In this document: piece by piece, positions 34,359 through 43,118 of the stretch
Position numbering within the stretch: the first letter of the stretch is position 1
How the letters are laid out: each line of letters begins with the position of its first letter
Origin: Chloroflexota bacterium
GTDB taxonomy: Bacteria; Chloroflexota; Dehalococcoidia; Lucifugimonadales; Lucifugimonadaceae
DNA length: 64,000 bases
Direction of reading: 5' to 3'
Assembly: GCA_009838175.1 (NCBI GenBank)
Contig: VXSB01000011.1
Coordinates: 1-64,000, forward strand
The notes under the pieces: generated by a model
Databases searched by the model: none
What the model was told of the DNA's origin: nothing
What the model saw: the letters and a program-made list of their open reading frames with translations, nothing else
Made by a program: the position numbers and the translations under genes

Positions 34359-35753
34359 ATGAACGTCATCTGGATCACTGCCGACACTTTCCGACGTGAC
34401 CAGCTCGGGGCATACGGAAACGACATCATCCACACTCCCGTCCTTGACGCGCTGGCTGCAAAGGGCACCAGATTCGACAATCACTATGCCTGCGGCTTCC
34501 CCACGATGCCTACACGCGCCGATCATCACACCGGGCAGTGGACGATGTCCTTCATGGGTTGGGAGGCGTTGCCCGACCACGCCGTCACACTTTCGCAGAT
34601 CCTCGGCGATCAGGGCGTCCACACTGCCGCAGTGATCGATACTCCGTTCTACACCCGAGGCGGGATGAACTACGACCGCGGTTTTCAGTCTTATTACACC
34701 GTGCTCGGACAGGAAGGATCGGGCACACGCGCGGCACAGATCGGTCACCATGAGTCGCGAGATGTCGTTGCAGATTGGCGTAAAGAGGCAGACCGCTGTG
34801 CTGCTCGGACCATGACCCAAGCCGGAGACTGGCTGGAAAAACACTACAAAGAGGAATTTTTCCTCTACATCGACACCTGGGACCCGCACGAGCCGTGGGA
34901 TCCGCCCGCGTACTATGCAGAACTCTACCAACCCGACTACGACGGCAGCATCATCCAACCCCCATACGCCTACTGGCACGAGACTGACCACCTGACCGAA
35001 CGCGACCTCGAAACCGCGTTCGCGTGCTACCGCGGCGAGATCACCATGGTCGACACTTGGATCGGCTACTTGCTACGTAAAGTCGAAAACATGGGGATCG
35101 CGGATGATACTGCGATCATCTTCACCACCGACCACGGCTTCTACTTCGGCGAACATGGCGGGTACCTAGGCAAGATGCATTTCGGACGCCGACCAAACGG
35201 ACAACGATACTTCCACGGCGATCCCGACTCCATTTGGGACTTCTCACCGCTCTACGAAGAGCTAGTGCACATTCCGCTGCTTATCCACGTCCCCGGCGTT
35301 GCTCCTGGTTCGTACGACGGATTCTCGGCCGCTCTAGATGTCATGCCGACGGTCCTCGAAATCATGGGGCGTGACGTACCGTCGCATGTGCAAGGTAAGT
35401 CCTTGCTACCGGCGATGCGTGATGCCGGAACCCCGCAGTCGCGCGCTTTCGCGGTATCCACGATCCCCTTCGCCAATGCGGACGACACGATCCGCTCCGT
35501 CGACAACGTCGAACGCAGCATGTCAGCATCGCAAGTGACTACTGTGACCAGCGGCGGATACTCTTTCCTCTACTCCATGGATCCCGGCCGATCCCAACTC
35601 TTCCACCTGCCTACGGACCCCGGCCAGCAGTCCAACATTATCAGCGCCAACATGGACACCGCAAAAGAACTCCACCAACTCCTCTTGAAATTCATGCGAG
35701 ACACAAACGTGCCTCAACGCCTCATCGACACTCGGCTCGAGTTGAGGATGTAA
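34359..35753 (+). CDS. Sulfatase-fold hydrolase with Thr in place of the formylglycine Cys
   Basis: Alkaline-phosphatase superfamily protein of 464 residues, sulfatase branch. NVIWITADTFRRDQLGAYG gives the N-terminal metal site, DTWDPHEPWDPP and IIFTTDHGFYFGEHG the later ones. The position of the nucleophile motif C-X-P-S/T-R reads T49-M-P-T-R53. A Thr cannot become formylglycine; a Thr nucleophile is known in related phosphodiesterases. It may therefore be a phosphoesterase or an unusual sulfatase. GGAG 8 bases upstream supports the start. Confidence 0.82.
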   Translation: MNVIWITADTFRRDQLGAYGNDIIHTPVLDALAAKGTRFDNHYACGFPTMPTRADHHTGQWTMSFMGWEALPDHAVTLSQILGDQGVHTAAVIDTPFYTRGGMNYDRGFQSYYTVLGQEGSGTRAAQIGHHESRDVVADWRKEADRCAARTMTQAGDWLEKHYKEEFFLYIDTWDPHEPWDPPAYYAELYQPDYDGSIIQPPYAYWHETDHLTERDLETAFACYRGEITMVDTWIGYLLRKVENMGIADDTAIIFTTDHGFYFGEHGGYLGKMHFGRRPNGQRYFHGDPDSIWDFSPLYEELVHIPLLIHVPGVAPGSYDGFSAALDVMPTVLEIMGRDVPSHVQGKSLLPAMRDAGTPQSRAFAVSTIPFANADDTIRSVDNVERSMSASQVTTVTSGGYSFLYSMDPGRSQLFHLPTDPGQQSNIISANMDTAKELHQLLLKFMRDTNVPQRLIDTRLELRM

Positions 35754-35807
35754 TACACCAAAATCGCCCTTCTAGCGACTGTTTTGCTTTCGTAAAATCC
35801 TTTATCT

Positions 35808-36308
35808 ATGTCGAGCGAACCCGCGAAAATTGACGCTTCGCTTCCGCCCATTCTCGCCACCTCATGGGCCGATCACATCGAAGGCATCAACGCGATCGGG
35901 GAATCGATCCTAACCGGCGGTTGGACACCGACAGCCATCCTCGCTATCACAAGAGGCGGGCTGATCCCCGGAGCCATCCTCGCATACATGCTCGACGTTC
36001 GACGCATCCACACCGTGCGAATCCAACACTACGACAACAAAAACAGCCGCCTCGAATCCGGTCCTCAATTCGTTGAAGAAACCCGCCCGTTCGACGCTCT
36101 GAACATCTACACCGAACGCCTTTTGATCGTCGATGACATCATCGACACCGGCGAAACGCTGAAGCTTGTTCGCCGCACCGCCCATGACTACGCCGAAGAG
36201 ATCAAAGTCGCCGCTCTATACGTCCGATCCGACCAGAAACACTCCGCCGACTGGTACTGGAAGATCGAAGACGAATGGGTCGTATTTCCGTGGGCACCGG
36301 AAAGTTGA
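35808..36308 (+). CDS. Phosphoribosyltransferase, Gpt/xanthine-type
   Basis: Type I phosphoribosyltransferase of 166 residues that attaches a purine or related base to PRPP. The PRPP-binding motif is LLIVDDIIDTGETL, with the upstream AITRGGLIPGAILAYML loop. Length and the final W-V-V-F-P-W resemble bacterial xanthine-guanine enzymes, but the base is inferred. No Shine-Dalgarno sequence is seen; TAAAAT lies 9 bases before the ATG, so the mRNA may be leaderless. Confidence 0.85.
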   Translation: MSSEPAKIDASLPPILATSWADHIEGINAIGESILTGGWTPTAILAITRGGLIPGAILAYMLDVRRIHTVRIQHYDNKNSRLESGPQFVEETRPFDALNIYTERLLIVDDIIDTGETLKLVRRTAHDYAEEIKVAALYVRSDQKHSADWYWKIEDEWVVFPWAPES

Positions 36309-36370
36309 TCGCGTTTTCTACACTTATCCGTTGGCAAGTCAACAGCCGCCGCACATAGTTTGGAAACGCC

Positions 36371-37570
36371 ATGGAGATAACCAACATCCGCCTGCGCCAC
36401 CTCATCGGTCACATGGAAGTCGACGGCCCGTTCTTCGAAGACCGCTTGCTCCAACCAACCGATATATACGAAGAGTTCCGCACCGATCGCAACCAGATTG
36501 GAAACCGCGGCACACAAGTTGATACCGGAACCTTCAAAGTCGAGCAGACGTTCGTCCAAATCGACACAGACGAGGGCGTAAGCGGCATCTGCGGCGGCAT
36601 GTTCGCGGGTGTCCCCTGGCACATCTGGCAGATGAAAGATCTGCTCATTGGACGCGATCCGCTCGCGACCGAGTTCCTATGGGACATCATGCATCGCACC
36701 GCCGTCCACGGCCGCCAAGGCGAACCGATGATGGCGATATCACTCCTCGATAACGCATTGTGGGACCTCAAAGGCAAATGGCTAGGTAAGCCCGTCTACA
36801 TGCTCATCGGCGGCCCCTGCCGGAAAACCATGCCCGCATACGCCTCCATGCTTGGACACAACGTAACCGACATGGGACTTGTCCGGGAGCGAGCGACTAT
36901 GGCAAAAGAGCGCGGCTTCACCGCCCAGAAATGGTTCTTCCGACACGGTCCGATGTCCGGACACGAAGGAATGATGAAAAACGTCGAGATGGTCAAAACC
37001 CTCCGCGAAACCATCGGACCTGAGATCGACATCATGCTCGACTGCTGGCAGTCGATGGACGTCAACTACGTCGTCAAACTCGCATCCGCGATCGAAGAGT
37101 ACCAACCCCGATGGATCGAAGAAGTCGCTATGCCCGACCGCATCGACTCCTACCGCAAGATCCGAGAAAAGGTCAACATCCCCGTCTCGGGTGCCGAGCA
37201 CGAATACACCCGATGGGGATTCAAACGCTTCATGGACGCCGAAGCCCTCGACATCATCCAGCCCGATCTGAACTGGGCTGGCGGACTTTCAGAGGTGCTC
37301 AAGATCTCCGCAATGGCCACCGCATACGACCTCATCACCATCGCCCACCAAGGCGTAACTCCCGTCGGCATGGCTTGGTCCGCAGCACAGTCGCCGATCC
37401 ACACCCCGTACGTCGAGATGCTTCTTAAACACGCCGCACTCGCCTACCACTTCGACAAAAACAACGGACCCATCCTCAACAACGGAAACCTAACTGTCTC
37501 CGACGAACCTGGCTTCGGCTACGAAATCGACGACGACAAAGTGGAAGAAGAGACAGAGGTCACGTTCTAA
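36371..37570 (+). CDS. Enolase-superfamily dehydratase, rhamnonate dehydratase-like
   Basis: A 399-residue MR/MLE-type enzyme. Metal ligands D224 (IMLDCW), E250 (RWIEE) and E276 (SGAEHE), catalytic His H326 (TIAHQG). The segment QKWFFRHGP near 186-194 is like the K-W-F-x-x-G-P stretch of L-rhamnonate dehydratases. It would act on a sugar acid; substrate unproven. It is distinct from the other four paralogues in the window. It is followed by a palindromic repeat and converges on the cobalamin-binding-like gene. Confidence 0.85.
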   Translation: MEITNIRLRHLIGHMEVDGPFFEDRLLQPTDIYEEFRTDRNQIGNRGTQVDTGTFKVEQTFVQIDTDEGVSGICGGMFAGVPWHIWQMKDLLIGRDPLATEFLWDIMHRTAVHGRQGEPMMAISLLDNALWDLKGKWLGKPVYMLIGGPCRKTMPAYASMLGHNVTDMGLVRERATMAKERGFTAQKWFFRHGPMSGHEGMMKNVEMVKTLRETIGPEIDIMLDCWQSMDVNYVVKLASAIEEYQPRWIEEVAMPDRIDSYRKIREKVNIPVSGAEHEYTRWGFKRFMDAEALDIIQPDLNWAGGLSEVLKISAMATAYDLITIAHQGVTPVGMAWSAAQSPIHTPYVEMLLKHAALAYHFDKNNGPILNNGNLTVSDEPGFGYEIDDDKVEEETEVTF

Positions 37571-37580
37571 TTCGGATCGC

Positions 37581-37618
37581 ATTCCCCTCCTTCAGGAGGG
37601 GATTAAGGGGAGGCGCTG
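37581..37618. repeat. Family-B palindromic repeat overlapping a gene 3' end
   Basis: CCCCTCCTTCAGGAGGGG forms a 7-bp stem with a TTCA loop, then ATTAAGGGGAGG. The TTA is the stop codon of the minus-strand gene that ends at 37603, so the element supplies that gene's last codons. Confidence 0.75.
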
Positions 37619-38562
37619 TAGGCCGCATCCCAAGCCAAACCCTTGTGACCAAAATCAAACCTCCCCGGATACAGCGTCTCCGCCAATATCTCTAACGTCT
37701 CCGCCAACCTAGGTCCCGGCCGGTTGAAGTACTGGTTGCCGTCCGCCACGTACACTCTGCCCGCCTTCACCGCTCTCAGATCACTCCAACCCGACTTCGA
37801 TTCGAGTATCTGCACATCGTCTCTCGTCCGATCAATGTCAAAGCCGCAAGGAGCGATCAAAATCACGTCTGGATCAGCGATTCGCAACTCCTCGAATGTC
37901 ATCCAAGGTGAATGTGCACCCGCACTCCCGAACAGATTCCGACCACCAGCCATCTTGATCAGCGTCGGCATCCAATTGCCAGCTGCCATCATTGGATCGA
38001 CCCACTCTATCGCCGCGACCGACGGCTGATCCTTTAATTCTGCCGTCGCTTCGTTGATCGCTGTCATTCGCTCTTGCAGTTCCGCAACCAGCTCGTAACC
38101 TCTCTCCTGCGCCCCGAATGAATTCGCAACCCGCATCAAATCGCCCCAAACATCTTCAAGCGAGTTCGGCTGCAACGACACGATTTTCGGCTCGACATCA
38201 GCGACCTTGGAAACGGCGGCTTCGACATCACGCAAACTGACCGCGCATACCTCGCACTGCGTTTGCGTAACGATGTGCGTAGGGTTTAGGTCACGCAAAA
38301 CATCGACGCGGACGCCGTACACCCCCAGCGCGTCGATGGGATCGGCGTCGCGCAACACTGACTTGATCTGATCGTCGATCTCTCGGCTTGACGCACCGAC
38401 ATCGATCTTCGGCACAGTCGTCGAGGGTAATTTTTCGATGCCTTTCGGGTAGTCGCACTCGTGCGATCGACCAACTAACTGATCGCGGAACCCCAAAGCG
38501 CATACAATCTCCGTCGCGCTGGCGAGCAGGGAGAGAATTCGGAGCTCAGGGTTGTTTGCCAT
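37603..38562 (-). CDS. Cobalamin-binding (BtuF-like) protein without signal peptide
   Basis: A 319-residue helical-backbone ABC-binding-protein fold of the vitamin B12/iron siderophore group. [17 protein letters not shown] starts the first domain, [15 protein letters not shown] links, and [16 protein letters not shown] is in the second domain. It begins directly with the fold and has no signal peptide or lipobox, so it should stay in the cytoplasm or be exported another way. No permease or ATPase is nearby. TAGAAT lies 6 bases before the ATG with no Shine-Dalgarno. Its last codons come from a palindromic repeat. Confidence 0.78.
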   Translation of the reverse strand: MANNPELRILSLLASATEIVCALGFRDQLVGRSHECDYPKGIEKLPSTTVPKIDVGASSREIDDQIKSVLRDADPIDALGVYGVRVDVLRDLNPTHIVTQTQCEVCAVSLRDVEAAVSKVADVEPKIVSLQPNSLEDVWGDLMRVANSFGAQERGYELVAELQERMTAINEATAELKDQPSVAAIEWVDPMMAAGNWMPTLIKMAGGRNLFGSAGAHSPWMTFEELRIADPDVILIAPCGFDIDRTRDDVQILESKSGWSDLRAVKAGRVYVADGNQYFNRPGPRLAETLEILAETLYPGRFDFGHKGLAWDAAYSASP

Positions 38563-38654
38563 ACGCCTATTCTAGAGTGAGACGAACGGTTCAAACACGC
38601 CCAAAATATACTTGCAAGCAGACCGGTTGCGACCACGACTCCAACGAGTTCCCA

Positions 38655-39869
38655 ATGACCCTAACTCCGCCAATCCAACGCGATGTCCCCGACGCACTTG
38701 GGAGATTCGGCAGGTACGGCGGCCAGTTCGTCCCTGAAACACTAATGGCCGCTCTCGGCGAACTCGAAGATGCCTACCGAGCAGCACGCGAAGACGAATC
38801 GTTCTGGCAAGAACTCTCCAACCTGTTGACCGACTACGTCGGTCGCCCGACGCCTCTATACCACGCCGCAAACCTGAGCCTAAAACTCGGCGGCGCGCAG
38901 ATCTGGCTCAAACGCGAAGATCTCGCCCACACCGGCGCCCACAAAATCAACAACGCCATGGGGCAAATTCTCTTGGCGAAGCGCCTCGGCAAGAAGCGCA
39001 TCATCGCCGAGACCGGTGCCGGTCAACACGGTGTCGCAACCGCCACCGCCTGTGCCATGATGGGCCTCGAGTGCATCGTGTACATGGGCGAAGAAGACAT
39101 CCATCGCCAAGCACCAAACGTCTATCGGATGAAGCTCCTCGGTGCATCCGTCGAACCTGTCCTCTCAGGTAGTCGAACCCTCAAAGACGCCATCAACGAG
39201 GCAATCCGAGACTGGGTAACGAATGTCCAGACTACACACTACTTAATCGGCAGCGCAGTCGGACCACACCCATACCCCATGCTCGTCCGCGACTTCCAAA
39301 ACGTCATCGGCAAAGAAGCTCGCGCCCAGTGCCTTGAACAGATCGGGAGATTACCTGATTACGCGGTCGCATGTGTAGGTGGCGGTTCTAACGCCATCGG
39401 ACTCTTCAGCGGATTCGTCGACGATGAATCCGTCGGCCTCATTGGTGTAGAAGCAGGAGGCGACGGTGTAGACACCGATCGCCACTCCGCAACTATCACC
39501 AAAGGCCGACCCGGCGTCCTGCATGGCGCGATGTCCTACCTCCTACAAGACGAGTGGGGTCAAGTAACCGAAGCCCACTCCGTATCCGCCGGACTCGACT
39601 ACCCTGGAGTAGGGCCTGAACACTCGTATTTCCACGACATCGAACGCGCGAAGTACGCCGCGGTTGACGATGATGCCGCCCTCGATGGCTTCGACCTCCT
39701 CTGCTTGACCGAAGGAATCATCCCCGCGCTGGAACCCTCACACGCCATCGCTTACATCAAAGATTGGGCACCGAGCCTCGACCCGTCTAACGTCATCCTG
39801 ATGCTCCTCAGCGGCCGTGGCGACAAAGACCTCGAAACCGTAGCCACTCGCCGCGGCATCGAGATCTAG
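38655..39869 (+). CDS. trpB: Tryptophan synthase beta chain
   Basis: PLP enzyme joining indole and serine, 404 residues. The PLP Lys is in [13 protein letters not shown], the glycine loop is [12 protein letters not shown], and [10 protein letters not shown] binds phosphate. GPEHSYFHD is also typical. The in-frame extension to 38388 runs into the opposite gene and is not conserved-looking, so ATG 38655 is used; no Shine-Dalgarno sequence is seen. trpA and other trp genes are not adjacent. It diverges from the BtuF-like gene. Confidence 0.96.
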   Translation: MTLTPPIQRDVPDALGRFGRYGGQFVPETLMAALGELEDAYRAAREDESFWQELSNLLTDYVGRPTPLYHAANLSLKLGGAQIWLKREDLAHTGAHKINNAMGQILLAKRLGKKRIIAETGAGQHGVATATACAMMGLECIVYMGEEDIHRQAPNVYRMKLLGASVEPVLSGSRTLKDAINEAIRDWVTNVQTTHYLIGSAVGPHPYPMLVRDFQNVIGKEARAQCLEQIGRLPDYAVACVGGGSNAIGLFSGFVDDESVGLIGVEAGGDGVDTDRHSATITKGRPGVLHGAMSYLLQDEWGQVTEAHSVSAGLDYPGVGPEHSYFHDIERAKYAAVDDDAALDGFDLLCLTEGIIPALEPSHAIAYIKDWAPSLDPSNVILMLLSGRGDKDLETVATRRGIEI

Positions 39870-39874
39870 CTACC

Positions 39875-39900
39875 AATTACTCAGGTCCGCCCGAGTAATT
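39875..39900. terminator. Possible bidirectional hairpin between trpB and RDD genes
   Basis: AATTACTC and GAGTAATT form an 8-bp stem around a 10-base loop in the 29-base gap between convergent genes. It overlaps the stop of the RDD gene, and no T-tract is present. Confidence 0.35.
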
Positions 39901-40399
39901 ATCGGACCCGTATCACCTTCGTGTCGGCAATCTTGTCGTGCCATCCTCGGTTCTCTTTGTCGAACAACACCCACAAGAATCCGAGCGGCACGATCAACGG
40001 CAATGCCGCAATCAACTTGCCGATTGTTTCACGAAGCAGGCCGGTTCCGAAACCCATATCCATTCCGTTTGAGCGGACTACCTTGATCCCGGCAAGAACC
40101 TTGCCGGGCGATTGACCGCTGAACGCGCTCAACAGGATGACGGCAACGGCGTACACCGGTGCGAACACGATCAACACCGGAACTAATACTCGCGTGTCGA
40201 AATAACTCACCACCAACACTAAGACCGCGACCAGGAACCAAGCCAATCCTGCGACAAACACATCCGTTATCAGTGCTCCCAACCTCGTCCAAAACGACAC
40301 TTCCCTATCCTCACCACTGATCGGGTTGCGTCGGAACTTTCTAGGCCGAACGTGGTGTCGTGGCTCTAGGTGACCTACCCGATTCGGATTAAGCATCAC
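39899..40399 (-). CDS. RDD-family membrane protein (second of a tandem pair)
   Basis: A 166-residue protein with three to four membrane helices (about 45-65, 70-90 and 130-148). The RDD signature is seen as the first-helix Arg/Asp, FSGQSPGKVLAGIKVV and the ending GWHDKIADTKVI. Function of the family is poorly known; some members are Na+/H+ antiporters. It overlaps the upstream paralogue by 4 bases, so the two are translationally coupled. Confidence 0.82.
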   Translation of the reverse strand: MMLNPNRVGHLEPRHHVRPRKFRRNPISGEDREVSFWTRLGALITDVFVAGLAWFLVAVLVLVVSYFDTRVLVPVLIVFAPVYAVAVILLSAFSGQSPGKVLAGIKVVRSNGMDMGFGTGLLRETIGKLIAALPLIVPLGFLWVLFDKENRGWHDKIADTKVIRVR

Positions 40400-40836
40400 A
40401 CCTTCACCACGTAAGTGCTGGCGATCTTGTCGTGCCAGCCCTGACGCTGACCGTCGAACAGGATCCAGATGTAACCCAACAGGATGATTATCGAAGAGAT
40501 GATTTTCCCGATGACCTCGCGAAGCAGGGTCGTTCCGAACCCGATGGGCCTGCCATCCGTCTTGACGATTTTTATGCCGATGGCAATTTTGCCAGGCGAT
40601 TGACCCCGGGTTGCCACCATGACAAGCACAACGATCCAGTAACCGATCGACACTAAGAAGTTGACGACGTTGACATCTCCACCTATCGCGGAAGCGGCAA
40701 TTAAACCTACTACGCCAACCAAAACAGAAATCACGAAATCCACCAGGAATGCCCCGAACCGCTGGCCCACCGACGCGATCTCCAGGGCCGACATACCTTC
40801 CGGAACGTCATCCGTAACTACGTTGTAATCCATCAT
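40396..40836 (-). CDS. RDD-family membrane protein (first of a tandem pair)
   Basis: A 146-residue RDD protein paralogous to the next gene. GQRFGAFLVDFVISVLVG begins helix 1 with the family Arg and Asp, TRGQSPGKIAIGIKIV is the loop signature, and GWHDKIASTYVVKV the end. AGGAGG precedes two adjacent ATGs; the second (40833) has the better spacing. Confidence 0.84.
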   Translation of the reverse strand: MMDYNVVTDDVPEGMSALEIASVGQRFGAFLVDFVISVLVGVVGLIAASAIGGDVNVVNFLVSIGYWIVVLVMVATRGQSPGKIAIGIKIVKTDGRPIGFGTTLLREVIGKIISSIIILLGYIWILFDGQRQGWHDKIASTYVVKV

Positions 40837-40876
40837 GTCCTCCTAATAACAGACCAACACTGCTTCAACCGTACCA

Positions 40877-42145
40877 TCACTCCTTGCGCGGAGCCCGCGT
40901 CAAAACGATCAGCAACGCCGCACCGCTCATCAACCCCACTCCGACCCACCACGCCGGGTCATACGATCCTGTCCAATCCCGCACGTAACCTGCTGCCGGA
41001 GCGCCGATACCACCCACAACCAGATTGATCGGGTTGGCTAATCCTCGTATACCGCCGACGCTCCCACGTCCAAAATAGTCCGCCCAGATGAAGTTATTCA
41101 AAAACATCATCCCACCGATCCCCATGCCGAAGATCCACATCGACACGAACATAATAGGCAGATTCGTGGCGTAGATCGTCAGCACGCTTGCGCCAGCCAA
41201 CATAGAAAACCCGAACCCTCCCAAGAACCGCGCCGGGATCCATCTCACCAGCATTCCGAACAGGAACGTCGAACCTCCAGCCGCTACCGCATCGAACGCC
41301 GTCGCGAACGATATCAACGTCGGATCCATCCCTCGGTCCATAAACGCCGCGATCCGATGTAACGCCACCGTTCCCGTCGCCAACTGAACCATCGAAAACA
41401 CGATCACCAGCCGCCACAACGTAGTCGTTCGAACCGCTTCTCGCACCGTCCAAGAGACCTCTTCGACTAAGCGTCTTGAACCTTCACCATCGGCTGAATC
41501 CTCAGGCAAATCACCATCCGGCACCAATCCGACATCCTCGGGTTGTCGCCGTACGAAGATCGCCGCCAACGGCACGATCACGACGATCCCAATGATCGCC
41601 AGCACTATCCACGCGCCGCGCCAACCGATCTCATTGATCAGCACCTGCGTCAACGGTATGAAAAGCAACGCCCCAATGGGTATCCCCAAACCCACAAACG
41701 CCACGGCCTTACCCCGGTTCCTTACAAACCACTTCAACACCGGCACCGTCGTCACCAAAGCCCCCGGACCACTCATCCCGACCAAACCCATGACCACAAA
41801 CAACACCACCAAATGCCACGCCGATGTCACATACGCCAACCCGATCAACGCACAGCCCGTCGCCAGCGCCGCCACCGGCAGCATCACCCGCGAGCCATAC
41901 CGATCCAGCAACCACCCGATCAACGGACTCGTCGCCGAACTCGCACCCTGCCGCGCCGTTTGCGCCCAACCGAACGCCGCGCGGCCAATCCCCAACTCGT
42001 CACCCATCGGCTTGATGAATAACCCGAAATTCAACGATCCCATCCCCATACTCACCGCTCCCGTCGCAGCCATCACCGCGACGATCACCCACCCGTAAAA
42101 GTATGGTTCGCGCCCATTTCCCGCTCTCTTCATCAACTGCATCAT
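40877..42145 (-). CDS. Major facilitator superfamily transporter
   Basis: A 422-residue carrier with twelve predicted helices. YFYGWVIVAVMAATGAVSMG starts helix 1, and GWLLDRYGSRVMLP is the conserved loop between helices 2 and 3. The pattern resembles the oxalate/formate or monocarboxylate-like (OFA/MCT) branch, which would suit import of an organic or sugar acid; this is inferred. It is minus-strand, about 40 bases before the RDD pair. Confidence 0.85.
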   Translation of the reverse strand: MMQLMKRAGNGREPYFYGWVIVAVMAATGAVSMGMGSLNFGLFIKPMGDELGIGRAAFGWAQTARQGASSATSPLIGWLLDRYGSRVMLPVAALATGCALIGLAYVTSAWHLVVLFVVMGLVGMSGPGALVTTVPVLKWFVRNRGKAVAFVGLGIPIGALLFIPLTQVLINEIGWRGAWIVLAIIGIVVIVPLAAIFVRRQPEDVGLVPDGDLPEDSADGEGSRRLVEEVSWTVREAVRTTTLWRLVIVFSMVQLATGTVALHRIAAFMDRGMDPTLISFATAFDAVAAGGSTFLFGMLVRWIPARFLGGFGFSMLAGASVLTIYATNLPIMFVSMWIFGMGIGGMMFLNNFIWADYFGRGSVGGIRGLANPINLVVGGIGAPAAGYVRDWTGSYDPAWWVGVGLMSGAALLIVLTRAPRKE

Positions 42146-42166
42146 GCCAAACTACCACAACCGACT

Positions 42167-42210
42167 TTCCCCCTCCCTCGATGGGAGAGGGCTAGGATGA
42201 GGGTGAAGGA
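42167..42210. repeat. Family-B palindromic repeat, intergenic
   Basis: CCCCCTCCCTCGATGGGAGAG is followed by GGCTAGGATGAGGGTGAAGG. This is close to the fullest form of the unit and sits in the 212-base divergent gap before the lipoprotein gene. Confidence 0.85.
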
Positions 42211-42357
42211 GAAGCAGGGCAAATCATAGCCCATCACTCAAAATCATGGCAATCATAGTTCGAACAACCTTCAAACATGCCATCCACACTCTGCATCAGA
42301 CCTTCGAGTCAGCGTAAACTGACTCCACCGACTTACTAGGCTAGGGCCGCTTGCACA

Positions 42358-43020
42358 ATGCACCAAATGTTGATACACGAGGTAAACGCTATCCTCCAGA
42401 GAGGAACAGCACTCGCGGTCATCTTGACACTGTCACTTGTATTGATTGCCTGCGGCGATGAAGCTTCCGAAACACCCACTCCCACACAGGTGGTTCCTCA
42501 ACCAGAACCCACATCCACGGCAACACCACAAATCGAGCCCACACCCACACTGGCACCCGCTCCTACCGCAACACCCGCCCCCACAGCGACACCCAAAATC
42601 GAGCCCACGCCTACTCAGACAGCTCCTGATACCCCTCAGCCAGAGCCCACACCCACCGAGAACGCATCCGGGGAAGCCGACTCCGAAGCCGCCGAACCGT
42701 TGGACATCGCGGAAAATCTCCTTGAAAAGACAAGCCAATTCTGGGAGGTATACAACAAGTACGACATTGACACGCTCAAGACCTTCTACGAGGAAAACTA
42801 CTGGAACGAGCAGGAGGCAGAAGTCCAGTCAAACATGCAACCCTTCAAGAACTTTAATCTGAGCGTCACGCCGGGTGACCCCTCTACACCCACCGAAATC
42901 GCCCCGGGGAAATGGGAGATCAGGCAAACCGCACGATTCTCTTTCGGTTCAGTGAATATGATCTTTATCTACGAAGAATTCGACGGAGACTGGCTACTCA
43001 CCCACGCAGAAGCTCAGTAG
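42358..43020 (+). CDS. Lipoprotein with Pro/Thr-rich linker and small C-terminal domain
   Basis: A 220-residue probable lipoprotein. A hydrophobic N-terminus ends in the lipobox LVLIAC. About 75 residues of T-P-T and P-A-P-T repeats form an extended linker. The C-terminal 100 residues (from about 115) contain FWEVYNKYDIDTLKTFYEE and FIYEEFDGDWLLTHAEAQ, a pattern like SnoaL/NTF2-fold domains. The ligand is unknown. Later in-frame ATGs could be the true start. It lies upstream of two palindromic repeats. Confidence 0.75.
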   Translation: MHQMLIHEVNAILQRGTALAVILTLSLVLIACGDEASETPTPTQVVPQPEPTSTATPQIEPTPTLAPAPTATPAPTATPKIEPTPTQTAPDTPQPEPTPTENASGEADSEAAEPLDIAENLLEKTSQFWEVYNKYDIDTLKTFYEENYWNEQEAEVQSNMQPFKNFNLSVTPGDPSTPTEIAPGKWEIRQTARFSFGSVNMIFIYEEFDGDWLLTHAEAQ

Positions 43021-43049
43021 ACCGTAACAACGGCCAAACACAAATCCGA

Positions 43050-43064
43050 CCTCCTTCGGGAGGA
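43050..43064. repeat. Short hairpin repeat before the enolase gene
   Basis: CCTCC and GGAGG around TTCGG form a small stem-loop, probably a degenerate member of the adjacent family-B unit. Confidence 0.5.
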
Positions 43065-43073
43065 CACACATTC

Positions 43074-43105
43074 TCCCCCTCCTCTAGGAGGGGGCTAGGG
43101 GGAGG
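43074..43105. repeat. Family-B palindromic repeat, intergenic
   Basis: CCCCCTCCTCTAGGAGGGGG is a near-perfect palindrome followed by CTAGGGGGAGG. Its terminal GGAGG lies 13 bases before the next ATG. Confidence 0.8.
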
Positions 43106-43118
43106 CCCCAAAACAAAA

